DNA of 64,000 bases from Tricholomella constricta (GCA_013368375.1 JAACJP010000003.1:930001-994000), one strand, 5' to 3'; counted from the stretch's first letter, positions 1 through 12,394 are shown. Numbers and translations: made by a program. The notes: generated from the letters alone by a model not told the origin.

Positions 1-1230
1 TGTACATACAATATTCTTACGTATCATGTCGGCCAGGTATCTCCTCTACCACTCAGTATACAAGCTCCTACCGTCCTCGAAAGGTGCCTGCTATTGTTTC
101 CAATGAAGATTTGGAAATTAGATATGACCGTTACCAATTTACACCAACAACATTCACCGTTGATGAATTCGGCAACGTTGATGAGCATATCAGCATTGAA
201 GAGCAGGCCATCAAAATTTCTCGTGATTGGAAACATAATGTGGGCGACAAACCCAAGGGCGGATACCTTGCAAAAGGACTGATGAAGTACGCCTTCCTTG
301 TGAGTTTAGACTTATTCTCGTCAGATCGATGATTAATATTTTGGTATAGGGTCGCATGAAAGGAAAAATGTATGCTGTATTTCAGTGCAAGCCAGACAAT
401 GTTACCGAATCTCAGAACTTGATTGATTTGACTGCGGAATTGCGCCTGCTGGCTCTTGGCCAATACTTTGCTGAATCATTCGCGGCGCGAGCAGCTTCCA
501 AGTGCGTGGAGATACCAAGTAAGTATGTTTAATTCATATTGAGAATGTGAGAATTCATGACCCTCGACAGGTATACGATGGAACTTCCGCGACGCGTTTC
601 TTGGAACAGTCACATCAGGCTTACTACCGCAGCCGACTGCAGGGGAGCAAGACTCCCGAAGCCTAACATTCAAGACATTTTTAGCTGCACCTCTTCTCAC
701 CACAAGTGGCCTTTACACCGAACGCAAGTTCAGTGGATGTGACACGGCAGGGGACAATGTCGACTCAATTGGGCGCGCAATTGATGCTTTCGCACATCAT
801 ATCCTGGTGGACACAGACGGAGGCCTCTTGATGACTGACTTGCAGGGTATGCTTTTTTTCGTGCGCTCATCACTTGTGCTTATATTGCATGTACCTCAGG
901 TGTTATTGGCCCGGACAAAGAAGTCATTTTATTTGACCCTCAAGCACATTCGTGAGTAACGTCACCTGTATAGCGCTTTCTCTTCCGCTGACACAATAGT
1001 CTAGCTCCGGCCAAAATACAGGATTCTGGGATGGTGGGCGTAAGCGTATGCAGGAATGGTCCGAGGCACACAAGTGCAAGACACTCTGTAAACAGCTTGG
1101 TTTGAAGGGTGCCGTTGTCGATCTTCGGGATATACCAACAGATGTCACTCCTCAAGCCAGCACCTCCAGAAATCCACTTCGCATCGGGTTTCCCTCGCCA
1201 AAAAAAGAAGACGAACATTGTAGTTTGTAG
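1..1230 (+). CDS. Alpha-type protein kinase domain protein (5' partial)
   Basis: Serine/threonine kinase of the atypical alpha-kinase (eEF2K/MHCK-like) family, which is expanded in Agaricomycetes. The reading frame is open to the window edge, so the true start lies upstream or is lost. Exons that close in frame: <1-299, 350-518, 571-846, 900-951 and 1005-1230, with GT..AG introns of 50-53 bp. Visible family signature, in order: an early AIKISRDW-like segment, KMYAVFQCK, the catalytic-core stretch ILVDTDGGLLMTDLQG, LFDPQAHS, the glycine-rich loop GFWDGG, and a C-terminal H-x-C-x3-C (HKCKTLC) that in the family helps bind structural zinc together with upstream histidines. The last roughly 35 residues, after LCKQLGL, are a family-unlike tail. 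Substrate cannot be told from sequence. The core appears complete, so an active enzyme is plausible. Confidence 0.85.
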
Positions 1231-1273
1231 GCTACGACAATTCGAGCAAATACAATTGTAAATTTTTTCGGTG

Positions 1274-2846
1274 CTACATAAGAGGAAGAAGTGACTGAAA
1301 AATGTTCCAAACATTGTCGAACGTCAATGAAGAAATATGGAGAGAGTCATAAGCGGCCTGGGCTCTGGCGGCATAATCAGCATGTACAAATTGAATTAAC
1401 TCTGCTCCTCCAATATCCTGCATAAGCTGCTGAACAACAGCAACATCCACTGGCTGAAGATAATTGGTGGCGCCGTACTTGTGGCAAAGTGAAATCGCAA
1501 TGTTTGGCGAAATACCAGAAGGAAGCTTCTTATTCTTATCAGCACGAACTGTGTGATCATTCATTGTCCGGCGGAAGGTGTCGAGCTCTTGTTGGATGAG
1601 CTTTGGCCAGAGCCACTGAACGAGCTCACTAGTTTCAAGAGATTGTTAAGCAAGGACATGCGGAGGAGACTCGAAAACTTACTATTGCTTGGGTATATTG
1701 GAATTGTAAATTGTACCTTGACCGACTTCCCAATATGCTCGGACATTATCGCCCCAATGAATCCGAAGCCGCATCCATCCTCGTTCGATAGTGATATTGT
1801 ATACACTTTTGAGGAACCGATGGGCAGGGCCAAACTCGACCACCTCCAGCTCAGGTGCAAAATGTTCGCTAAGTGAACTTGTTAGATGAGCAAATCTTTA
1901 ATACTTGAACTCACCGAAGCGCAGCTGCAAGCCCATATAGAAGTACGGTTTCAGATCCGCAGTCAGTGGTAGACTGAAGCGGCATGCCTGTCAGAAAATA
2001 CAAATTCATATGATATTCATCCACATGATGAGGAGAATATCTGACCTCCTAGTTCAACGACAAGAGATAAGTATAAGTAACCTACGGAGGCCTGGTATCG
2101 GTTGTTGGGCAGGACCCATAGCCCCAGCCATTTTCCAGACCATTTATCACGCACCCCCCATATGGGGAAGCCGATCTGCGATAGCTTGTCGTGTCCATCG
2201 GCTGACCACTCATGATGAGGCCCAAGGCTGGTCAGGGCTCCACGCTTGATCTTCTTCACACTCGGCTCCCGTAGTTTGAACCCTTCCGGATGATGAAGGC
2301 GCATCTCGTCGATGATGCATTTGCTGCAATGAATGTTAAGTGATAGCTATCGGTCGAGAAAATAAGTGAGGACATACCGGGTCAAATGTATGCCTGTATT
2401 GAAAATGATGGCCTCACGAGTTAGTCGCGGTCCACGGCGTCCAGTGGGGTCTTGGGACATTTGATCGAGGACCAGCTGCCGCTTGTCAGACTCTGACATC
2501 TCCCGTGTAGTCTTCCCGCTTCCAAAGAGCCCAAGTTGTTTGCAACGGCGAGCAACAGATGCTTCACTAAATTATATATAAGAATTGGCATCAAAAAGAA
2601 ATACCAGTAACAGAGCGAACCTGAGCTGAATCTTGTGATCGGTCCACAAGAGCTCACTGATCATCTTTCGGTTGGTAATGTTGCGTTTGAAGTAGTCCTG
2701 AAGAGCCGCTGCGGTGTGCGGGTCATCTTTTGGTGCTAATGGAACATATTTAGCATCAGATTGGTGTCAATGATAAATTCAGATAACGCACGACACTGCT
2801 TGTATTGATTTATTCCACTCGGATTGTTGTTTGATTTTGTAGACAT
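1274..2846 (-). CDS. Integrase-core domain protein, seven exons, 416 aa
   Basis: DDE-type integrase-core protein of the family common in Agaricomycetes. It has no reverse transcriptase or LTRs around it. The exons on the minus strand (2846-2792, 2735-2621, 2566-2378, 2323-2046, 1987-1915, 1868-1683, 1628-1274) sum to 1251 nt and close in one frame with GT..AG introns. An N-terminal helix-turn-helix-like part (ASVARRCKQLGLFGSGK) precedes the catalytic core. The candidate acidic triad is the D of HEWSADGHDKL, the D of STTDCGSET and the E of TIERGWMRLR. The core continues through QYELVQWLWPKLIQQEL to an IFQSLLPLM end. The start is the first ATG, MSTKSNNN. An intron-rich, intact reading frame is odd for a transposon protein. 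It may be the transposase of a DNA element whose ends I cannot see, or a host-adopted gene. Confidence 0.8.
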
Positions 2847-3054
2847 GGCTGGAGGACACTGAGGACACTGAAAAATTAGAGACGCACTTTATACTCGAGT
2901 GGCATTCTGAGAACGCAATGAGGCAGACAATGGATAACCTCTTAACAGGTTATTCACATTGTGATCCACCAAGTCCTGTATTCTGCCGCTTGATTCCACA
3001 GGTTTAACAATAGTAGGTGAGCATGAGTTTACGACATACCGAGGACATCGAGGC

Positions 3055-3701
3055 CTAGATCACTCCACGTCTGGCTTCGACACACATAATACAAGTACAA
3101 AAATCCCCGGCTCTCCGCCGCTCCAGGCTGTCAGATAGCAATGAGGCAGACAAACGAATGTCTGCTTGTGTAGGCATCGATGTTTGATCCAAGTCTGCCC
3201 ACTTATGGGTGCGCTTGAGGTCGAGAATGGCTTCAATTAAGTATATGGCTATGACATGTTCCGGGACACGTTCCTTTGCAACACGCGTACATATTTGTAA
3301 CAACCTAGTTCCAGAATTGCAATTAGTAAAGTAGTGCGAGCCCAAACGGATACTGACGTACATTTGTCTCTTCAAATTCTAGAATAGCCAACGTAGCACA
3401 CGGAGAGTAGTGTTCAAGCTCATATGTTGAACACGTGCCACATCAGAAATGTTCCCGCCCATATCAGGAAAGGCGTCGACGCATTGCTGGATTGGGGCGG
3501 TCCACGTGCTGATTTGGAAATCAAAAGTAGAGAGCTAGCTCTCTACTTTCGGAGCGGAACAGCCTTACCTTCTCCAAATCACTTCTCAACTTCATTGATT
3601 CGAACTGTCAAGTTGAAATTCTGGCTGATACAGCTGGTGCACCGTAGACAGGGTGCGACTTGGGCACCTTTGAGGGATAGAAGCTACTATTTCCATCTGT
3701 G
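3055..3701 (-). pseudogene. Unrecognised, probably broken gene
   Basis: Weak candidate. A 3' exon (about 3308 down to 3055) reads LLQICTRVAKERVPEHVIA and ends in CVEARRGVI. It follows a plausible intron with a GTACGT donor near 3361 and a CTAG acceptor near 3305. The preceding coding-like stretch (about 3500-3362) reads WTAPIQQCVDAFPDMGGN followed by ISDVARVQHMSLNTTLRV, but it meets an in-frame TAG (LRWLF-stop) just before the donor. A one-base shift would instead give YELEHYSPCATLAILEFEE. No start could be joined cleanly; an ATG near 3698 gives only 34 codons. I do not recognise a domain. It is either a decayed gene or one whose splicing I could not solve. Confidence 0.25.
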
Positions 3702-4593
3702 ACGTTCTCCTCGCCACTTGTTTGACGATCGTCACGAAGCGTTGATGATACGAGGTTCCTTCACCCGAAGTTGAGCGAGTGTCCTACTCTGTGATAACTT
3801 TAACTTGGAAAGGCCCACACAACTTGATCGGGCTGTCCCCATTCAACCGGAGGCCGGCGCCAGGGAGGGAGTATTGTCTGTTTTGGACCCGAATCCCGAT
3901 GAACTAGCCGGCATGCCAAAAACACATATCACCACCGAGCCATGATGCAGAGCTTCTTCGATGATGCAAACAATCTATTTATAAGATGGAGCGTTGTTGC
4001 TGAAAGAAAACCATAATTATCAATGAAGTTGAATATTAATTAACCCGTCACAGAATCACAAGAGTGGGTGACTTCTTTTAAAATTTGGAGTTGACCAGAC
4101 ACTGAAACTGGTTGGCGACAACATCAAACTAAGGGATCCTACTGAATCCTATTACGCTAGATCGAGCCTAGAGATGATTTTGGTGCCCTTTCCGTTCTGT
4201 CGAGGTCTCTGCAGATATTCAGGCGCTTGACGGCGGAGATCCTTCCCACTGGGGGCGCCGGCATCTCGGCTGATGAAGCTTCGTGCAACGTATACTTGTA
4301 GGGTTTGTGGAGACAAGTTCCCTAGTTCCGGCAGGGAGATCAACATAATGGATGGATGGATGGATGGATTACCCGCAGCGGTAATAATGGATTCAGTGGC
4401 GAGATCGTACTTGATACATTCCAGTACAACACAAATAGAAATAGTACACACACAAAGACTGTTATCGATGGGAAGGATGGAGTGCAGTTGGAAAGACGTC
4501 GGATGCTGGATGATAGTGAAACATGAAGGTGGCATGGGTGGAAGGGATCGTGAATGTGCGGACTCGATGGGGAAAGGGACGGCCTGGTGGTAA
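3702..4593. other. Intergenic region with short GATG repeat
   Basis: No convincing gene. It is AT-rich around 3960-4080. A short perfect tandem GATG array lies at about 4349-4368. The right half is probably the 3' untranslated region of the minus-strand gene that ends at 4594. Open frames seen here in both directions have no family resemblance. Confidence 0.5.
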
Positions 4594-5511
4594 TTATGAT
4601 GCATTGACTAGCTGGCCTTCCTCGCTGAGCTCCCCTTCTTCTTTTTCTTCGACTGGATGTGATACGCCGGTGTCGGAAACCTTGTCCACCTCCATCAATT
4701 CCCTCTCTTTTGTAGGGCCAATTGCCCCAGTAGATATCGAAGATGCGGCATCGCTTGCGCTCGAATCTCTACGTTTGGCAGAACCTCTCGACCTTGTCGA
4801 TCGTCGCTCGGGCTTTTTGTCTTCCGGCATCTCGGATATCGGCTCAGGATTCGGCGTCACCTCAGCCTCCAGCGGCAGCTCTTCATCGCCGACTATTTGT
4901 TGGTTTGCGGCGCCCCTTGGTATGCGCGTTCGTTTCGCAGGGTATGTAGCGTCTCCATCGTCAACCTCTCTGCGCTTTCGCTTAAAGCCGCCACCTCCTC
5001 TCCTTTTCCGATGGCTGGGTTTCTCCCTTATTTCGACGTCAAGGAGGGGACTACTTTCAGCAAGGATTGGAGGCTCGTCCTCGACGTCACGTAGTTTTGC
5101 AGCGGGTCGACGGGCACGTGCAGATGAGCGGCGTACTGCATCATCTGACCTGATAGGTGTTGGAAGTCCGACGCTTGCAGGGTCCAATGGTGGAAGTGAT
5201 AATGCGAGACAACCAAGAGGGTGGTACAGAGGAAGTGGAGGACCCATTGGATATTTTCTGCGCTTCGAGGATGCATTTAAGCCATCAAATCGGACAGGGG
5301 TGGTCGAGACTTCCAAGGTGATGGGTTGGGGTGTGGTCAACGATGACGCGCATTTCTGCGGAACTGCTGTTAATGAAAATGGTCCAATGATATAGGAGTC
5401 TTCTCCGGAGGGCGACTTGTAAGTCATTCGCGGTTTCCGTCTTATGTTGGACGTAGAGTGAATCTGCGGCACGGGCTGGATGCCGGAGGTGGTGCAAGGC
5501 GAGTGGTTCAT
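4594..5511 (-). CDS. Hypothetical basic, disordered protein, 305 aa, no intron
   Basis: Single-exon frame from ATG (MNHSPCTTSG) to stop. The sequence is low-complexity and looks nuclear. The N-terminal 60 residues carry a short patterned segment (MTYKSPSGEDSYIIGPFSL). There follows a hydrophobic-proline motif, PLPLYHPLGCLALSLPPLDP, that looks like a conserved peptide. After it come clusters of basic residues (KRRGGGGFKRKRR, PAKRTRIPR, RRSTRSRGSAKRR) that resemble nuclear localisation signals, and a Ser/Glu-rich acidic tail (EEKEEGELSEEGQL). No enzyme or DNA-binding fold is recognisable. The opposite strand is also open for 290 codons, but it reads as Ser/Arg-rich noise mirroring this gene. 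I infer a nuclear or chromatin-associated role only from composition. Confidence 0.6.
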   Translation of the reverse strand: MNHSPCTTSGIQPVPQIHSTSNIRRKPRMTYKSPSGEDSYIIGPFSLTAVPQKCASSLTTPQPITLEVSTTPVRFDGLNASSKRRKYPMGPPLPLYHPLGCLALSLPPLDPASVGLPTPIRSDDAVRRSSARARRPAAKLRDVEDEPPILAESSPLLDVEIREKPSHRKRRGGGGFKRKRREVDDGDATYPAKRTRIPRGAANQQIVGDEELPLEAEVTPNPEPISEMPEDKKPERRSTRSRGSAKRRDSSASDAASSISTGAIGPTKERELMEVDKVSDTGVSHPVEEKEEGELSEEGQLVNAS

Positions 5512-5922
5512 GCTATCAGGTTGGCAAAGCTAGCTGATGGTCATGTCAGATATGCATGAAGTCCATCACATAGACAGTGACCAAGTCATACTTGGAAGCC
5601 TGGGGCGAGCAAACGCAGAGGCTCGAGATGGCTCTGAGTATGATTCCCTTCGCCCTTCCGATTTTAGCGCTGACAAGATGAAATATAACGGAAAATTGGT
5701 TGATATAGAGAGGGAAGAGACGGGAAGGGAACGAGGTGGCTGCTGGGCCCTAAAAGAGGCTGATGGTCAAAAGGATGGCATTTGCAAGTTCTACAATGCA
5801 CCACAAGCTCTTCTCAGAGATTCCCCAAAAGGAAAGCGCATCCCCGCACGTGGCATTAGATCACCGACATTAGTGCCGTCGATAGATAACCGAGTACAAA
5901 TGCAGAGTTTAACTATGTACGT
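5512..5922. other. Intergenic region between two minus-strand genes
   Basis: It holds the upstream region of the basic-protein gene and the 3' untranslated region of the DUF3684 gene. A plus-strand open frame at 5537-5983 has no family resemblance, and its far end overlaps the last exon of the DUF3684 gene. I see no promoter motif I would name. Confidence 0.4.
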
Positions 5923-8900
5923 CTATCTAGATAACAGGTCTCCCAGGCGCATGATATGCTTTTCGCAGATGGCAGAGAAATAAAACTCGTGCTCAGAGTT
6001 GTGCGGTTGGACCAGATTGTGGGCGATTTCGTGAGCCAGAGTAAAGTACCTATAAAACAAACTGCATGATTTATCGAACGGGAAGAGAAAAAAAGAAGGC
6101 TGTACCATGATATGTATGCTGTGTTCAGGCTTCCGGCAGCGACATCGGCATCGTCTACAACGTCCATTAGTGAGTCAGATCCAAATCGTAAGCGGGGACG
6201 CACGCCATTCGATATAATACCGGAGGTTTACGAATATGCTTCCGTTTCGATTGAAAGCAATCAACCCCCCTACGAGGTCATTGAACACGTGTAAGCTTGT
6301 CAACGGAAGGTCGTAGAGCCTAGATAGTTGGACCAGGATGTGGATAAACCTCGCAATCTGATTCTTGTGATTGGCCATGAATTCTTGCTGGTCGGGCACC
6401 TCTGAAGGTTTCGTCAGGTGATGTAGAAGCAAGTCACGAGGAGGTCATTACCCTGGGACAGGTAAACCTTCACACTTCCCATTTCCCCTGCATGATGAAT
6501 GAAGCTCAACAAGGTATCGCAAAGGATCCACGTTCACCTACCGACTCGATTCAAGTCTCCCACTCGTCCAGACACATCGCAGTATCCTTCGTCCAGCGAT
6601 TCCTTGACTTGACGCATTTCCTCCCGATTTCTGAGTAGATTGCCTGACTCGGGACGGCACGCTTTGATAGCCATGTCGATATTCGATTCTATGGGTAGAG
6701 CTCAGTTCCGGCGCTCAGAAAAGTACTTTCACTTGCACTTACTGATGCTACTCAACGGAGTTACATGGCTGTCTGTCTCTGGCCGAAGGGGCGATGTGCG
6801 GTTAACAGGAGGAATGAGAGGGGGGAGTTCGACCGATGGCGAAGGTCCGATCTTCCGTTGTAACATCTTGAAGGGATTCCTAGATGGCATTGGAGGAGGG
6901 TGATCCACGAATGGCATTGGAGATTTGGTATTAGGCGGTAGGCTGGGAGGATCCCAGCTGGGAGGCGTTAATGGTGTTGAAGGGGCCGAAGCTGTCGTAC
7001 TGCTCAACGGCGGCTTGGAGAGAAGAGTCACATTTTCGAGTCTCGCCTTCTCAACCGCTTGGCGTTCGGCTTTCTGCTGTCGAAGGATCCTATCGACTGC
7101 GAGATGGACTTCAGAGCTGAATGTTTACGGAGAAAATGGCGGATTTACCATTGTAACCCCTCCGTTTCAAGGCCTTCAAGTCAGTTGACAGAATCGTCAT
7201 GAACAGTAGGGCGTCGTTTGCCCTTGGTGAATCAAATATCAACCTATTCAACGATATGGCTACTCTGCGGACGAGGTGAGGAGCGGGTCATCAGATTTAA
7301 ATTTGCCAAGGGTCACTCACTCGTACATGTCAATTTGTGAATTGGCCGCAAGCCACAATTGAATGGGGCCCGTGTTACCATTGCGCTGAGCTACAGCAGA
7401 CGCGTCTTGCTTTCGAGACAAGCGAAGTTCTCCGAAAGCCAAAGACTTTGTGACAGAAAGTTTCCCATACGTTTTGACGACAAAATTCACCGTGGAAGTG
7501 AGCCAACTGTACGAAACACGAGTGCGAGCGTGACTATGTTCATGTAGAAAGAGCGGGAGTCTCTCCAAGATTAATGCGCGAGTGTCAGCAGCGACTTTCG
7601 ACTGTCTGACCTCGGCAGACGGCTGGTACTCTTCCTTAACTAGGGAGCTCAAACGTCTGGATCCTAGCTGGACGTAGAATGCTGGTAGCGCAATGAGTGA
7701 TTGTCAGCCTTCAGGATTCAACCAAACCATACCTTCAAGGATATCCTCTTGTGGCGCCGTGAAAAACGAATCACCAAAAGCCTGGTGAGAATGAGTGTCA
7801 TCTGCAATGATGATCTCTTCTGCTTTCCGTAAATCATACTGGACCTCCCAATCCTCCTCATCGAAATCATCCGGATCGGTCTTCTCGTCAACCTTGCGAG
7901 GTTTCCGTTTGGTTCCTAGCAAAATTGCCGACTTCTTCATCCGCGCAATGGTTCCTGACTTGATAAGTTTATGGTTTACTGCTATGTTCCGCAATTCTGC
8001 GAGGAACCTGTTCGAAAATACCACAGTAAGTTCATGTGAAAACTATTCATAGTCATCTTGTTTACTGAGTGGGACCTTCCGCTGAGGCATAAAATCTATG
8101 CGGATCCTCCAGAAGTATTTGTACCACCTCTTCAACGCTTGGTTCATGTTTGGTGCCGCATGCGGTCAAAAAGCCATTCGCAGGTTGTCCAAAATTGATG
8201 AAGACAAAAAGTTTGGAATGGAACTTGCCCTTGGCATCTCCACCGAAGTAACAGTGAGCCGGCTCATGCCAGCGTAAACCGTTATCGGAATTGACAGGCA
8301 CCATTTTCAGTTGTGACAAACGCTGGAGCTCCTGTGAAGAGAAATCTGTGGAGACGATAAGATGTGGTAGGTCCCAATTTGAACGAGAACCAACCTGAAA
8401 CGCGGCCAGCGAGGACGGAAAACCATGATCTCGCTTCCACTTCGTCTTTTGGGGGTGTTCGTCCAAGGAGATCCACAATAAGTGACGTTGGTGGATGCTG
8501 CTTGATCTTGAGCTTTGACACTGCATCCAGATGAAGTGTGGGAGGTGTGATCAGGAATCCCATGATCGCCCAGTCCGCTTTGGAAAACACCTGACGTTGC
8601 ATAAGAAGTGGCAGAAGAAACATTTTGCAAAAGCTAACCTCTCTGAGAGTCCCCAGACATGGCTTTGAAGACTTGATCGCTGGAATAAAAGCAACATCTT
8701 CGAAGGCTGAAGGCTCGTAATTCTTGTAGTGAGTCACCATGTTGTCCAAAAGGTACTTAAGCGCGGCGGTACGAATCTGGGCAGAGACCACAACTTTTGA
8801 GGACCAGAGAGTCTTCGAGATAAGTTGGGCTTACATGTGTGTCCGTACTTGCGCAAAGGTTAATTAAGACGGCAAGGGCAGGATAGCGAATTAGTCCCAG

Positions 8901-11900
8901 CTCAAAGAGAAATTTAGCTGAGAGGAGCCAGTCAGCAAAACGGACCAAAGATGCCTCAAAGATCTAACCTTCGTCCGATGAGCTTCGCCACTTCAACTGC
9001 TTTCCCCAATCCATGACAGGCAGACCAAGCTGTCGAAACACGTCAACAGGCTCGTACAACTGCTGGGCTTGATACCTAGTCGGCTTCTGATTAGCGTCCC
9101 CTTTCATGTTCTCCTCCTTCGAGAAAGCAGCTGTCATCTTGAGACGTGCCCACTCCTCAGGGCTAAGTGTCGATTGAACGGATACCAGGTACTTGGCAAG
9201 GTCAGCAACAGTCCATTCATTCGTCTTGATCATCCTGTTGTGATAACGTCAGCGCCATGAACCATGTTTTCATTGTCAACTGACCTATTGAAAACCACTT
9301 GTAGGTCTACATGTTTCCGAACACCAAGGGTTTGTAAAACGCGCTCCAGATTGCCTTTGAGTGCAACGCCTGACGGGAATTTAACGACCGCAAGATCATT
9401 GAAGATGTTGGCCTGAGCGAAATATGACTGGTCCGGAGTCTTCATCCCTGCTGATGTAGGAATGCAGGTTATAGCTTTTAGCAGGAGAAATATTTCACCC
9501 TTTGCGGGCCCAGATAGATTGGGCCATGCTCGGGCAAGGATCGTCAGTACGCGTTCTGCCCATGTCGCCGACAAGGTAATATCGACATCAGCGTTAGCCT
9601 TCCGGACTGCTGGGCTGCAAACGTGTGCAAGCCACTCTTGGATATTTAATTCGGTCCATGGGAAGGAAGCAAGAATATCGTCGGGCGCGAAGTGCTTGCT
9701 AATACTCGCAGGTAGCAGATGGTCAGGTAGGGGGGCATCAAGAGGAATTATGTTGGCGATCGTCCGATTGTTTATAAACGTGCGGATTGAGCTAAGCGGA
9801 ATGATTTTTTCTTGGTTGCTACCGGAATTACCAGTAGTAAGTACAGCAGCGTTGAGAAGCTGTGTCCGGGGCGTAAGCTGGAATTTGGAAGCCTCTTTGT
9901 TGATACCAATCCACCACTTCAGGCATGCAATCATTTCATCCTGTTCCAGAGGCCGTGAGCGCAATTCCTGTAAAACATCCTCGAAAGAAATGTTTTTGAT
10001 CATCCCTCGGCTTTGCAGAGTGGCTATTGTAGCCGAAGCATTTGCCAGGATATCGTCAGGAAGAACAGGAAGCTGTTTAAGAAACCCAGAGAACGCGGGA
10101 TCTGGGAGGCGAACATCACAAGCATTTCGTACTCCAGCCGTCGATATGAGCGGGAAGTTATTTCCAGCGCAAGCAAAGAACGCTGCTTCGAAGAGGCTCG
10201 ACACATCGGCCGATGGAGTCGAAGGATGGAATGTGAAGAACTTAAGAGCATGTAACGAGCGGCTGCGCAGCCAAGACTCGAGTTCTTGATCCACGGTAGT
10301 GGCGGGAAAGCCTGGTGGTACGGCGCCTTCCCAAAGGCTCTTGACAGTCTTGAGCTCCATTTCGTAAGCGGAGCGAGCGAGGAATCCTCCCACGTATAAT
10401 AGCTCCTTATTCCAGACTGAATTTCGCGTGAGATGTTGGATGAATAACAACAGTCATGAATCCTACTAGCGACATTTCGGTCCCTGTCAAGGTTGTCAGA
10501 ATTCCTTGAACAACTTACAGACAAGTCCGACGCTCACATCAAATCAATAGATTCTCGCTCCACCGTCGGGATGAATCGAGCTGCCATATGTCCCCCAAGA
10601 CCCGTTGTTTGTCCAGTTGCGTGGCCCTCGAGCAATGGGTCAACTCGATGATAACAGTATGTCTTAGTAAGATACTTACAATGAATATACGAGTCGTGCC
10701 AGACCTAGTATATGCGGTTGAAAAGTATTTTAAGGATATGAAGGAAAGAACTAACCCATCAAGATCTGCACGTAGTCCCTGGAAAATGCTCCCAGTAGCC
10801 GACGGCTGTTGTTCATCCTCTTTTTTACTCGCATCGTACTCGTCTTTGGCAGTCTAAAGTGATGTTCAATTCTGTGATATGAATGTAAAAAATATCCACC
10901 AACGTATATGAGTTCGTATTTGAGTGTGGTAGGGGGGTTCTTCTTCGTTGATCTATGCAGTTCAGCTGCAACCTTCTTGCTGAGCCGAACATCGACATCT
11001 GCGGAAAATATTGACAGTGCAACACTTGTCTCGTTGATCGTCGAAGGATCGACGTCCTTCACAAGAGGCGGTAGAGGCGTTGATGAAAGCTGAGGCGTTG
11101 TACTACCCGCAAGGGACGTAAATAGAGATGAAAAGAATCCACCTGCACCTGCGAGCTTCGGCTTCAGCACTGATACAGGACGTGGCTTCTCCGAGCCAGA
11201 AGAATAAACCCATTGCATGATATCAGCCTGGATGTGAAGGGCTGTCACAATACAGCATTAGCTAGAAGGATAAATCAAAGTGTTCATGAGCTTACGGGTT
11301 GATTTGATGTTCTTGATCGTCATAATGCCCGAACTACTGGACCTGCGCAACCCAGGAGGCACCCCAAGCTCCTTGGGTAAACCTGGTGTTTTCTTCAAGT
11401 GTGCCAAACATATGTCGTTAAGATAGAAGCTAACTTCCGATAGATTTGTCATGAAAGTAATTGAGGATGCCAGAAACCGAGTGAAGTCAAAAGCCACAGG
11501 GATTGGTGCAGGTTCCCTTAGACCCATTTCAAATATAGTCCAGGACGGAGTCGGGGTATCTTCAATATTCGGGAGCTTCCCTCGTCGAGCAAAAAGCTAG
11601 GGGCCAGTTAGACATGTGTAGACTATGGGATCGAGGAGCGTCTCACCTGATCTTTCTTGTCCTTCCAGTAAAATCCCATCCATTGGTCTGTGAAATGTTC
11701 AGAGGTGGAAAGTAACGCAGAACGATTGAATCATACCTCCGGATGTTACAAATGGTTCTTCGGTGACGGAGAATAAGCTGTAAAAACCTACTAACGGTCA
11801 GTTGAGCCCACGAGTCGAGGAAGGAAGGATGGCATACCCACACCGAAAGCGCCAATCTTCTCTTCATCAGGATTTCCTTCAGCTATAGGCCAATTTCAGC

Positions 11901-12394
11901 AAGAGGCGTCGAATCGAAATACGAATTGAATCACAAACCTATTTTCTTCAGTCGATTCCAGTCCTCGTCTCGAAAGACGTTTCCATTGTTCTTGAATGTC
12001 CATTGATGGACCTATCGGCTCCCAGACACTTAACTTTGACTTCTGGGGAACCAATGAAGTAAGTGATTGGACGCACCAAAGTGGTCTTTAGATCTGGAAA
12101 GGTGCCTTTCTGAGGTTCTCTTTCTGTGTGGCTTCCATTCTTACCATCCAAGAATCTCTGGGTATCGAAGTGAATCTCAACCGCAGTCGCCTGTGCATCG
12201 TCCGAATTTTGCAAGAGCTCACGGAACACCGTAAACTCCCCAGAGTATCGGGCAAGGACTTTGTCGATCAGAGCGCGTTGGTTAACCTCCACGGACTCAT
12301 CATGTCCAGTAGCCCACTAGAGTTTTCATCATCAGCACAATCGTACTTCTGGAAAGCGTTCGGCGCATACCAACGTATCCCGAGGAACAGCCAT
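5923..12394 (-). CDS. DUF3684 protein: sacsin/Hsp90-like ATPase with C-terminal HExxH
   Basis: Giant fungal protein of roughly 1,700 aa in many exons. The start is exon 12394-12371 (MAVPRDTL), joined across a short intron to WATGHDESVEVNQRALIDK. The N-terminus is a GHKL ATPase: the N-box is RELLQNSDDAQA and the glycine motif is KIGAFGVGFYS, as in Hsp90 and sacsin. Then come MGLREPAPIPVAFDFTRFL, a Ser/Pro linker, TTRIFI and GHATGQTTGLGGHMAARF, a long helical middle (exon 10450-9230 and others), a Pro-rich linker near 6.8-7.0 kb, and the C-terminal segment SLHVFNDLVGGLIAFNRNGS. The last exon reads YFTLAHEIAHNLVQPHNSEH, ends LLSR and contains an HExxH metal-site motif (6016-6033). All family blocks I know are present in order and the joins I checked keep frame. 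Inference: an ATP-driven chaperone-like protein; its biological role is not established. Confidence 0.85.

Noticed and set aside
4523..5395. 290-codon plus-strand open frame
   Set aside because: It lies opposite the basic-protein gene and reads as Ser/Arg repeats; the minus-strand frame has the more protein-like motifs and a clean start and stop.
5537..5983. 148-codon plus-strand frame
   Set aside because: No family resemblance; its end overlaps the last exon of the DUF3684 gene, which is well supported on the other strand.
9462..10289. 275-codon plus-strand frame
   Set aside because: Antisense shadow of the largest DUF3684 exon.
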